In this document: positions 7,844 to 15,081 of the stretch, in pieces
How positions within the stretch are numbered: the first letter of the stretch is position 1
How the letters are laid out: each line of letters starts with the position of its first letter
NCBI GenBank assembly: GCA_964633285.1
Contig: CAZWGA010000010.1
Location: 52,177 to 116,176 of the forward strand
From: 20CM-2-55-15 sp964633285
GTDB taxonomy: Bacteria; Acidobacteriota; Terriglobia; 20CM-2-55-15
Reading direction: 5' to 3'
DNA length: 64,000 nt
The notes under the pieces: model-generated
Databases searched by the model: none
Told to the model about the DNA's origin: nothing
What the model saw: only the letters and a program-made list of their open reading frames with translations
Program-made: the position numbers and the translations under genes

Positions 7844-9886
7844 ATGGTGCGTATTTCCAGAATCGTTCGGATTTCGTTAACAGTTTTGTTGCTGGCAACG
7901 GTAACCCACGCTCAATCCGCGAAGCGGCAGATCACGCTCGACGACATGGCGAAGATAAAATCGGTCGGTGATCCCCAGGTTTCACCGGATGGAAAATGGG
8001 TGGCATACACCGTCGGAACAGTTGACGTGGAGAAGGACAAACGAGACACGGATGTCTGGATGGTGAACTGGGACGGCACGGAGCAGATCCGGCTGACCTC
8101 GACGGCGGACAGCAGCGAATCGAATCCACGCTGGAGCCCGGATAACAAATATCTCGCATTCCTGACCACACGCGGCGACGAAGCGCAGAAGAAACAAGGC
8201 GCGCAAGTCTGGCTGCTTAACCGCGCGGGAGGCGAAGCGCAGGAACTGACCACTATCAAAGGAGGAGTGTCCGACTTCGTCTGGTCGCCGGACTCGAAGC
8301 GTCTCGTGCTGGTTCTGCGCGACGCGAATCCGAGCGACGAGCCGGAGAAAAAAGATGGATGGAAGCGCAAGACGGCTCCACCGATTGTGATCGATCGCTA
8401 TCACTTCAAGCAGGACCGGGAAGGATATCTCCAACCGCTGCATGCGCACCTGTCTCTCTTTGATGTCGCGACGCACAAAACGGAGATCCTGACTGAAGGA
8501 CGTTTCGATGAACAGCAGCCCTCGTGGTCGCCGGACGGACGATTCATCGCCTTCGTCAGCAACCGCACGCCGGATCCGGATCGCAACGACGACACCAACA
8601 TTTATGTGGTCGAAGCAAAGCCCGGCGCCCAGCCACGCCAGTTAACGACCTACGCCGGTAGCGACGGCGGCCGTCCCGTATGGAGCCCGGATGGAAAATG
8701 GATCGCTTACCTTCAGGGGGATGAGACAAAGTACGGCGCCTACAGCATGAACAAACTTGCCGTGGTTCCTGCCGCCGGCGAAGGCCAACCGCGCATTCTC
8801 ACCGGGGCACTCGATCGTCCCGTGTCGGGTCCGATTGTATGGACAGCCGACAGCCGGAATCTTCTCTTTAACGTTTCCGATGATCGCATTGCTTATATCG
8901 GAAAGATTCCGGCGACTGGCGCAACCGCCGTTGAAAAACTGACAACCGGCCTGCGCATGGTCTCGAATATCTCGCGCCGCGATGACAGTTCCTTCGCGTT
9001 ACTATCGACGACTCCGGCTGAGCCCGAGGAAGCCTACGCGTTTGAAAACGGCGTGCTGCGCAGGCTCACACATCAGAACGATGCGTTGTTCTCGGAAATC
9101 CAGCTTGGAACAACGGAGAATTTCACGTCGAAAAGCAAGGATGGAACGGAAGTCCACGGCATCGTCGTGAAGCCTGCGTCCTACGCCGCCGGCCAGAAAT
9201 ATCCCATGATTCTCTACATCCATGGAGGACCCAACGGACAGGATGGTCACGCGTTTGGTTTTGACCGCCAGTTTTTCGCTGCTCATGGCTACGTGGTTCT
9301 GTCCGTCAATTATCGAGGCAGTTCGGGCCGGGGCGCCGCATTTCAAAAGGCGATCTTCGCGGATTGGGGCAACAAGGAAGTTGTGGATCTCGTCGGCGCA
9401 GTCGATCAGATGATCGCAAGCGGAATCGCAGATCCGAACCGTCTGGGAATCGGAGGCTGGAGCTATGGCGGCATTCTCACCGATTACACCATCGCGTCGG
9501 ATCCACGTTTCAAAGCGGCAATCAGCGGCGCAGGGAGCGCGCTGCAAACATCGATGTACGGACATGATCAGTACACGCGCCAGTATGACAACGAAATCGG
9601 TCCGCCATGGAAAACTCAGGATCTGTGGATCAAAATTTCCTATCCGTTTTTTCATGCGGATCGAATCAAGACACCGACGTTGTTTCTCGGGGGTGAAAAA
9701 GATTTCAATGTTCCGGTTGAAGGCGGCGAGCAAATGTATCAGGCCCTTCGAAGCCTTGGCGTGGATACGCAACTCATCATTTACCCGGGCCAGTATCACG
9801 GCATCACCATGCCGAGCTATCAGCGCGACAGGCTCGAGCGTTACGTGGCCTGGTACGACAAGTATCTGAAGACATCGAGCAATTGA
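7844..9886 (+). CDS. S9 family serine peptidase (acylaminoacyl/dipeptidyl-peptidase type), exported
   Basis: A 680-residue protein with a signal sequence and GGAGG before the ATG. The N-terminal half is a WD40-like propeller with repeated SPDGKWVAY or WSPDNKYLAF motifs. The C-terminal alpha/beta-hydrolase has the nucleophile in GGWSYGG (Ser540), Asp620 in LGGEKDFNVP and His652 in PGQYHGI, so the triad is intact. Family members cleave small peptides, usually after Pro or from an acylated N-terminus. The following esterase gene overlaps its stop by one base, so the two form an operon. Confidence 0.93.
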   Translation: MVRISRIVRISLTVLLLATVTHAQSAKRQITLDDMAKIKSVGDPQVSPDGKWVAYTVGTVDVEKDKRDTDVWMVNWDGTEQIRLTSTADSSESNPRWSPDNKYLAFLTTRGDEAQKKQGAQVWLLNRAGGEAQELTTIKGGVSDFVWSPDSKRLVLVLRDANPSDEPEKKDGWKRKTAPPIVIDRYHFKQDREGYLQPLHAHLSLFDVATHKTEILTEGRFDEQQPSWSPDGRFIAFVSNRTPDPDRNDDTNIYVVEAKPGAQPRQLTTYAGSDGGRPVWSPDGKWIAYLQGDETKYGAYSMNKLAVVPAAGEGQPRILTGALDRPVSGPIVWTADSRNLLFNVSDDRIAYIGKIPATGATAVEKLTTGLRMVSNISRRDDSSFALLSTTPAEPEEAYAFENGVLRRLTHQNDALFSEIQLGTTENFTSKSKDGTEVHGIVVKPASYAAGQKYPMILYIHGGPNGQDGHAFGFDRQFFAAHGYVVLSVNYRGSSGRGAAFQKAIFADWGNKEVVDLVGAVDQMIASGIADPNRLGIGGWSYGGILTDYTIASDPRFKAAISGAGSALQTSMYGHDQYTRQYDNEIGPPWKTQDLWIKISYPFFHADRIKTPTLFLGGEKDFNVPVEGGEQMYQALRSLGVDTQLIIYPGQYHGITMPSYQRDRLERYVAWYDKYLKTSSN

Positions 9887-11031
9887 TGGATTCGCTATTG
9901 AACAAATTACTACTCGGGATACTCGTCGGCGCAGCCTTAATGCCTGGCACAACCGCCAAAAGCCCCGAGCCGTTGTCCATTGCGCGTCAGGGTTACTTGT
10001 TCGCAGGAGGAAAATACTCGAACGTCCAGGGGCAGCAGGCCATGAGCGGGCATCTCTACGTCGAGTTTCAGATTCCCGCGAGACAGCAACATCCCTGGCC
10101 CGTGATCATGATTCACGGAGGAGGACAATCCGGCACAAACTTCACGGGCACACCCGACGGACGCGAAGGCTGGGCACAATTCTTTCTCCGCCGCGGCTAT
10201 GCTGTTTACGTTGTCGATCAACCGGGACGCGGACGCGCGGCGTATGAAGCCGATGTTTATGGTCCGGCGTCAAAGGTGAATTTCGACAACATCCAGCGCC
10301 GCTTCGTCGCGCCCGAACGCTTTAAACTTTGGCCCCAGGCCGCTCTGCATACGCAATGGCCGGGAAAAGGAAGCCCCGGAGATCCGGTATTCGATCAGTT
10401 TTACGCGTCGCAGGTGCCTGTCATCCGGGATTTCACGCTTCAGCAAACTCTGAATCGCGATGCCATCGTCGATCTGCTCGACAAGATCGGTCCGTCCATT
10501 CTTCTTACCCACTCGCAATCGGGCGCCTTCGGCTGGCCCGTCGCGGATGCGCGGCCGAATCTTGTGAAAGCCATTGTCGCAGTCGAACCCAATGGTCCCC
10601 CGTTCTTCGATGTGGTGAATGTCGCCGCACCCGATTGGTTTGCAAATGCGGAATCCCAGGCACGTCCATGGGGAGTCACAGCAGTCCCTCTGACGTATGC
10701 GCCGCCGGCAGCAAAACCTGCCGAACTTTCCATCATGCAGCAGGACAAAGCGGATGGACGCGATCTCGCGCGTTGCTGGCTGCAGAAACCGCCTGCCAGG
10801 ACACTGCCGAATCTTCAAAAAATCCCAACGCTGATTTTGACTGCCGAAGCTTCATACCACGCTCCGTACGATCACTGTACGGTCAAGTACTTCGAGCAGG
10901 CGGGCGCGCATCCGGTCTGGATCAAGCTTGCCGACATAGGAATTCACGGGAATGGTCACATGATGATGCTCGAAAAGAATAACGCGGAGATCGCGGCGGT
11001 CATATCCAACTGGTTAATGAAACTTCGATGA
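9886..11031 (+). CDS. Exported alpha/beta-hydrolase (esterase-like)
   Basis: A 381-residue protein with an N-terminal signal sequence. The alpha/beta-hydrolase fold is shown by VIMIHGGGQSGTNF (oxyanion region), FFLRRGYAVYVVDQPGRGRA and the nucleophile elbow LLTHSQSGAFGWPVAD with Ser210. A late IPTLILTAEASYH strand and GNGHMMMLEKNN, with a candidate catalytic His, follow. It resembles large esterases found next to secreted peptidases; the substrate is unknown. The ATG at 9886 shares its A with the TGA of the S9 peptidase gene (TGATG), so translation is coupled. A TTG three bases earlier is less likely. Confidence 0.85.
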   Translation: MDSLLNKLLLGILVGAALMPGTTAKSPEPLSIARQGYLFAGGKYSNVQGQQAMSGHLYVEFQIPARQQHPWPVIMIHGGGQSGTNFTGTPDGREGWAQFFLRRGYAVYVVDQPGRGRAAYEADVYGPASKVNFDNIQRRFVAPERFKLWPQAALHTQWPGKGSPGDPVFDQFYASQVPVIRDFTLQQTLNRDAIVDLLDKIGPSILLTHSQSGAFGWPVADARPNLVKAIVAVEPNGPPFFDVVNVAAPDWFANAESQARPWGVTAVPLTYAPPAAKPAELSIMQQDKADGRDLARCWLQKPPARTLPNLQKIPTLILTAEASYHAPYDHCTVKYFEQAGAHPVWIKLADIGIHGNGHMMMLEKNNAEIAAVISNWLMKLR

Positions 11032-11101
11032 TTCGGAAACGTCAAACCCGTCTGTCGAAGTGATACTATTTCGTCGATTTTTTTCCATAAGGAGCACACT
11101 G

Positions 11102-11773
11102 ATGAGCAACCGTCTGTATGTCTTGACCGTCCTTGGAGCGACGCTGGCGCTGGCAGCCGTGTCGATCGCCATGGGACAAGCGGCAACGAATGCCGCCCTG
11201 AAGAACCCCGCCGGTTTGAAAGAAATGGCGCCGGCAACGTTCAAAGCAGATTTCGATACGAGCGCAGGAATGTTTATCGTTGAAGTGCATCGAGACTGGG
11301 CGCCCAACGGCGCGGACCGTTTCTACAATCTGGTGAAGAATGGATATTTCGACAATTGCCGCTTTTTCCGCGTGATTTCGGGTTTCATGGTGCAATTCGG
11401 CATCAATGGTGATCCGGCTTTGAACGCGGTCTGGCGCAATTCCAGAATTCCACGCGATCCCGTAAAACAAAGCAACGGTCGAGGCTATGTTACGTTCGCG
11501 ATGCAGGGCGGACCGCAAGGTCCCGATACACGAACCACACAGGTCTTCATCAATTTCGGCGACAATGCGCAACTCGATCAATCGGGATTTGCGCCATTCG
11601 GCCGCGTGACCAAGGGCATGGATATCGTCGAGAAGCTTTATTCCGGATACGGCGAAGGCGCGCCTAACGGACGCGGTCCTGATCAGGAACGAGTCCAGAA
11701 CGAAGGAAATGGATACCTGACGAAAGACTTCGCAAAGCTGGATTACGTCAAGAAAGCAACGATCGAGAAGTAG
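11102..11773 (+). CDS. Exported cyclophilin-type peptidyl-prolyl isomerase
   Basis: A 223-residue protein with a signal peptide (MSNRLYVLTVLGATLALAAV). Cyclophilin core motifs are present: FNLVKNGYFDNCRFFRVISGFMVQFG-type sequence near residues 75-100, then RGYVTFAM, QVFINFGDNAQLD and FAPFGRVTKGMDIV. Several core cyclophilin motifs are conserved, so activity is plausible. It probably folds proteins in the periplasm. ATG at 11102 has AAGGAG nine bases upstream; extending the frame upstream would add a segment without a ribosome site. TACTAT at 11064-11069 is a possible -10 box. Confidence 0.92.
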   Translation: MSNRLYVLTVLGATLALAAVSIAMGQAATNAALKNPAGLKEMAPATFKADFDTSAGMFIVEVHRDWAPNGADRFYNLVKNGYFDNCRFFRVISGFMVQFGINGDPALNAVWRNSRIPRDPVKQSNGRGYVTFAMQGGPQGPDTRTTQVFINFGDNAQLDQSGFAPFGRVTKGMDIVEKLYSGYGEGAPNGRGPDQERVQNEGNGYLTKDFAKLDYVKKATIEK

Positions 11774-11790
11774 TCCGGAGAGTGGAGATG

Positions 11791-11823
11791 AAAAAAGAAA
11801 GGCTGCCCGAAGAGGCAGCCTTT
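11791..11823 (-). terminator. Rho-independent terminator of the PEP-CTERM gene
   Basis: A perfect 10-base stem, AAAGGCTGCC pairing with GGCAGCCTTT around a six-base loop. Read on the reverse strand it is followed by a T-rich tract (TCTTTTTT), the form expected after the reverse-strand PEP-CTERM gene. It probably also stops the cyclophilin transcript arriving from the other side. Confidence 0.85.
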
Positions 11824-11843
11824 CTGCTGAGGTTAGCTGAGAT

Positions 11844-12506
11844 TTACTTCTTAAACTTACGCCCTAAAACGCCGGCGAGTGCCAGGAGTCCGCTACCCAG
11901 CATCATGATGCTGGACGGTTCAGGAACATTGTTTCGATCGATTGCGGTATCACCAACCACGTGCCATCCGATCGACTCATTGTCTCGAGTGGCGAGGTCA
12001 AACGCATAAGTATCGAGCACGTGACCGTAATCCGCGTAATGAGTGGTAACACCGTTGATCGTAACGGCGACGTCGGGTGCGATGCTGTCGCAAAAAACAT
12101 CCCGAGTCAGGCATCTATAGTCACCGAAACTATACAAGTCGCTGGTATCGAAGTTGTAGTAGCCAGTCTGAGTGAAGACCGCATCCTCTCCTGAACCAAC
12201 GACGTGGCCACTTCCCCAAAGGTCGAATGTAGAACCCTGCCAGAAAGTCACTGTCACGTCGTCGATCGTGAACGGAGTAACGCCTGAGTTGTGGACCCGG
12301 AGTGCACCCGCATCGTAAGGCGAGGTTGTTCCCACAAAGGTCGTCACGCTGGGATCACCGGCCCAGGGACTAGGGAAAAAACCAGGGCCTCGAAGACCGT
12401 CCGAATAACCCACGTAGACTACGGAATCCGCCATTGCTGTTCCAACCAACATCATGCCTAACAGGATGGTGGCGCCTGCGATGGCTATCGTTTTTTTAAC
12501 AGACAT
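11844..12506 (-). CDS. PEP-CTERM sorting-signal protein
   Basis: A 220-residue secreted protein. It has an N-terminal signal sequence (MSVKKTIAIAGATILLGMML) and ends with the classic sorting signal VPEPSSIMMLGSGLLALAGV followed by basic residues. The signal consists of Pro-Glu-Pro, a hydrophobic stretch and RKFKK. Between them is a beta-rich body with no enzyme motif. PEP-CTERM proteins are processed by exosortase and associated with extracellular polysaccharide. No exosortase or polysaccharide genes lie in this window, so the sorting machinery must be elsewhere. AGGAGG lies nine bases before the ATG chosen here. Confidence 0.88.
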   Translation of the reverse strand: MSVKKTIAIAGATILLGMMLVGTAMADSVVYVGYSDGLRGPGFFPSPWAGDPSVTTFVGTTSPYDAGALRVHNSGVTPFTIDDVTVTFWQGSTFDLWGSGHVVGSGEDAVFTQTGYYNFDTSDLYSFGDYRCLTRDVFCDSIAPDVAVTINGVTTHYADYGHVLDTYAFDLATRDNESIGWHVVGDTAIDRNNVPEPSSIMMLGSGLLALAGVLGRKFKK

Positions 12507-12818
12507 TTCTAAAATCCTCCTGCTTGATTCGTTGTCAACAAATCCTTTCAACAGTTGCCCGCCACGCCATTGGCACTCCGCTTACCAATTGACAAAAGTT
12601 TAAGAATAAGAAACTTAACTGAATCGGTGCTCTCCCGGACCGTAAGAGTTTCTGACGGGAATCTCAAAAACCAACCGATTTCCATAGGGGAAGTCGATTT
12701 AAGTATAAGATTTTGTGGGTCTTGTAACCAATCATCGTTCGCGGGAGTTAAATGGCAGCTTTTCCGACAATTTGTTGGATTCTCTTACAAGTCGCTTGAA
12801 CTGATCGTGATCCAATGT
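12507..12818. other. Intergenic region upstream of the PEP-CTERM gene
   Basis: A 312-base gap, more AT-rich than its surroundings, with no convincing gene on either strand. Its left part contains the PEP-CTERM leader and the possible promoter noted at 12572-12587. A forward frame covering most of it has no ribosome site and no recognisable product. Confidence 0.5.
12572..12587 (-). promoter_or_regulatory. Weak -24/-12 (sigma-54-like) promoter candidate
   Basis: On the reverse strand TGGTAAGCGGAGTGCC has GG and GC ten bases apart, as in the sigma-54 consensus TGGCACG-N4-TTGC, matching eight of eleven fixed bases. It lies about 65 bases before the PEP-CTERM ATG. Some PEP-CTERM systems are controlled by sigma-54 activators, but this match could be chance. 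Confidence 0.22.
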
Positions 12819-13001
12819 TTAGACGTGTCCGGTTGTGCCCGTCCATGCCGGTGAATCGCTCGCCGGAAATGATTCCTCCGATGCCTCCTGAACGAGATCG
12901 ACGCGATCAACTGATTTTGTTTCTACAGTTTTTTTAGTTTCATCATCAGTATCGAGGAACTGCACGACTTTTTCCCCGGGCAACTGCGTTTTCCGGTTCA
13001 T
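12819..13001 (-). CDS. Small acidic protein with SFPASDSPAW motif
   Basis: A 60-residue hydrophilic protein. Its C-terminal VQEASEESFPASDSPAWTG resembles a short motif seen in many small proteobacterial and acidobacterial proteins of unknown role, often near stress genes. GGGAGG is close to the ATG. The start overlaps the stop of the truncated DUF2231 gene as ATGA, so it is the last member of a four-gene reverse-strand set (DUF2383, DUF3309, DUF2231 remnant, this gene). No enzymatic function is visible. Confidence 0.7.
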   Translation of the reverse strand: MNRKTQLPGEKVVQFLDTDDETKKTVETKSVDRVDLVQEASEESFPASDSPAWTGTTGHV

Positions 13002-13141
13002 GATCCTCCCGAAATCGCGGCTGGGCGCCCAGCGTGATAGTAGAGCACATCGCAGACGAACGAGAATATCCAGAAGCCGGTCGGAAACACGACGAGCATC
13101 GGGTGAATAGGATGACCTCGAATGCTTGCAGGGCTTGCCAT
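12998..13141 (-). CDS. Truncated DUF2231 membrane protein (47 aa)
   Basis: The frame begins MASPASIRGHPIHPMLVVFP and continues TGFWIFSFVCDVLYYHAG, which is the start and first membrane helix of DUF2231 proteins. The family is normally about 150 residues with four helices; this frame ends after 47 with an unrelated tail (RPAAISGGS). Its TGA overlaps the next start, so no remaining domain lies downstream. It has an excellent GGAGGAG ribosome site, so it is probably still translated. It is either a deletion remnant or a deliberately short one-helix form. Confidence 0.7.
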   Translation of the reverse strand: MASPASIRGHPIHPMLVVFPTGFWIFSFVCDVLYYHAGRPAAISGGS

Positions 13142-13157
13142 AAGATACTCCTCCTTT

Positions 13158-13307
13158 TCAAAATCGTCCGAGCAGCATCATGATGATGAGAATAATCAGA
13201 ATCAGACCGATCGTTCCTGAAGGGTAATATCCCCAATTGCGGCTGTGATTCCACGCGGGCACGGCGCCGGTTAATAGAAGCAGCAAAACAATCAATAAAA
13301 GAATCAT
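13158..13307 (-). CDS. DUF3309 family small membrane protein
   Basis: A 49-residue protein of the DUF3309 type. An N-terminal hydrophobic helix (MILLLIVLLLLLTGAVPAW) is followed by the family hallmark HSRNWGYYPSG and a second helix ending LLGRF. GAGGAGG lies nine bases before the ATG. Relatives are widespread in soil bacteria, have no known function and often accompany general-stress genes, which fits the DUF2383, hemerythrin and CsbD neighbours. It sits 16 bases upstream of the DUF2231 remnant on the same strand. Confidence 0.8.
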   Translation of the reverse strand: MILLLIVLLLLLTGAVPAWNHSRNWGYYPSGTIGLILIILIIMMLLGRF

Positions 13308-13355
13308 CGCGGTTTACCTCCTCGCAACGTTTTCCCGCCGGGCAAAGCCACCTCG

Positions 13356-13799
13356 CTATGCTGCACGCTGCAGAATTCGAATGCGGTCGTACGCATCCTT
13401 GATGTCCATGTACTGACGCTTCACCACGTACTGAACATCAAGCGGCAGGTCGGCTTTCAGCGCTTCCTGATACTCGTTGACTGCGGATTCTTCCTCCTGC
13501 TGACAGTCCGCAATGGTGGCCGCCTCGTCGCGCATCATCGGCGACTTCGCTTCGAGACCTCGGCTGAAAGGAATTGTGTTGTCCGGGACGGTCTTCGTGG
13601 CACCGCCGTCGCCACCCAATCGGTGCGATTCCGACTGCAGCTCCGCAACGAACTGCGCGCGCTGTTGCGCAAAGATGTTGAACAAACGCCGGAATTCACT
13701 GTTTTGAACACTGGACGCCGCTTTTCGAAACACGTCCTGTCCATTCGTGCATGTCGTGACCAGCTTGGTCAGTATCGAGATCACTTCACTGTTGTTCAT
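13356..13799 (-). CDS. DUF2383 (PA2169-type) four-helix-bundle protein
   Basis: A 147-residue helical protein. Family signs are MNNSEVISILTKLVTTCTNG, DVFRKAASSVQNSEFRRLF, AQQRAQFVAELQSE and the late CQQEEESAVNEYQEALKADL followed by VQYVVKRQYMDIKDAYDRIR. DUF2383 proteins have a ferritin-like four-helix bundle and are often annotated as PA2169 family; a metal role is possible but not proven. It is the first gene of the small reverse-strand set and is transcribed divergently from the response regulator, with 199 bases between them. Confidence 0.85.
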   Translation of the reverse strand: MNNSEVISILTKLVTTCTNGQDVFRKAASSVQNSEFRRLFNIFAQQRAQFVAELQSESHRLGGDGGATKTVPDNTIPFSRGLEAKSPMMRDEAATIADCQQEEESAVNEYQEALKADLPLDVQYVVKRQYMDIKDAYDRIRILQRAA

Positions 13800-13998
13800 A
13801 CAGGTGTCACCCTCTCTTTACTAAAAGTGGCAATTGCACTGCCACTCCAGGAGTAGCTCTATGCTACTGGCGCATCGTTCACTTCATTGCCGGAAGGTTC
13901 TTCCATTCCACACGCCACGGGAACATTTACCTGCGGAACGAAATTCAGTTTCGGCATTGAATGTGCAGTGCTTATTCGGATCCAAACCCGAGAGGGAG

Positions 13999-14481
13999 AT
14001 GCCCGTGAACTATCGGCAGATTCTTGTTGTGGAAGACAGCCCTACAGATGAAGCATTGCTTTTTCGAGCGCTGGAGAAGGCGTCTATCAAGAATCCGGTG
14101 GTGACCGTCAGGGATGGACTCGAGGCGATCCAGTATCTGTTCGCAACGGGACGCTATGAATTCCGTGATGCGAACGATCTGCCCGCCATCGTGCTCATCG
14201 ATTTGAATCTTCCGAAGCTGGATGGACTCGAAGTTCTTCGTCGAATGCGGTCGGATTATCGAACGAAACTGATACCGGTCGCGATATTCACTTCATCGCT
14301 TGAAGAACAGGACCTGATCAACGGCTACAGTCTTGGCGCGAACAGTTACGTGCGCAAACCTATCGAGTTCTCGAAATTTTCAAAAGTCGTGGAGCAGCTC
14401 GTCCAGTATTGGGTCCAGTTGAATGAGCCTCCGCCCCCAGGTGAGAAGATCTGGGCGCATCATTTCGACAGGCTCGCCTGA
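13999..14481 (+). CDS. Stand-alone response regulator (Rcp1-like)
   Basis: A 160-residue single receiver domain with no output domain. It contains ILVVEDSPTDEALLFRAL (acidic pocket), the phosphoacceptor Asp in IVLIDLNLPKLDG, VAIFTSSLEEQD (Thr/Ser switch) and SYVRKPIEFSKF (Lys). The length and the TDEALL...GLEAIQYLF features are those of Rcp1-type regulators that work with phytochrome or hybrid kinases. No kinase lies nearby. ATG at 13999 is preceded by AGAGGGAG; a GTG six bases later has better ribosome spacing and is a real alternative. Confidence 0.88.
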   Translation: MPVNYRQILVVEDSPTDEALLFRALEKASIKNPVVTVRDGLEAIQYLFATGRYEFRDANDLPAIVLIDLNLPKLDGLEVLRRMRSDYRTKLIPVAIFTSSLEEQDLINGYSLGANSYVRKPIEFSKFSKVVEQLVQYWVQLNEPPPPGEKIWAHHFDRLA

Positions 14482-14492
14482 GTCCTTCACTT

Positions 14493-14948
14493 TCAGGCCG
14501 CCCACCGCCGCCCGAGTACTTTCTTGCGCTCTTCGATTTCCCGGCCGAGATCTTCGAGTTCCCCGTCAGAACAATTTTCCGCGGCGAATTGGAAAATTTG
14601 TCCTTCCTCTTCTTCGATGTGGTGCCTCACATCCTCGATTAACGACTCCACTTTCTCGTCGAAGTCTGCATCCGTCGCATTGAGGCGCGAGATCTGCGTC
14701 AGCAACTCGTCCACCTCTTTGTGTTCCTTCAGCGCCTGCAAAACGAGATTCTGCCCGGAATCATTCAGCGCCTTAAGCGCGGGATAGAAGACCTCCTCTT
14801 CGGCCTTCGTGTGAAGTTGAAGCTCGCGCCGGATCTGCTCGAACAATTCTGTTTTCTTTTCCTGTGATGAGTTGCAGGTTGTGCCAAACGCTTCGAACAG
14901 ACTCTGCACGGTAGTGTGGTCTTTCTTGAGAACTTCAAGGACGTTCAT
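14493..14948 (-). CDS. Hemerythrin-domain protein, copy 1
   Basis: A 151-residue four-helix protein of the bacterial HHE type. Candidate di-iron ligands are His11 (KKDH), His46 and Glu50 (LHTKAEEEVFYP), His76 (LKEHKEVDELL) and the HHIEEEE cluster near residues 109-115. The family binds oxygen or senses and repairs nitrosative or oxidative stress. GGAG lies about ten bases before the ATG. It has the same length and domain layout as the copy at 19012-19467; the two flank the treZ-debranching pair, which suggests an old duplication. Confidence 0.88.
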   Translation of the reverse strand: MNVLEVLKKDHTTVQSLFEAFGTTCNSSQEKKTELFEQIRRELQLHTKAEEEVFYPALKALNDSGQNLVLQALKEHKEVDELLTQISRLNATDADFDEKVESLIEDVRHHIEEEEGQIFQFAAENCSDGELEDLGREIEERKKVLGRRWAA

Positions 14949-15081
14949 GCAGATATCTCCTTGGCTAAGCCGGTGCAAACCGGATGCCAAAAACGCGAAG
15001 GTATGTGGTTTGCTGTACTTGATTCTGAAGCGTGGCTGCACGTTGCCACCGGCGATCTGACCTGAGGCCACATTGATCACC

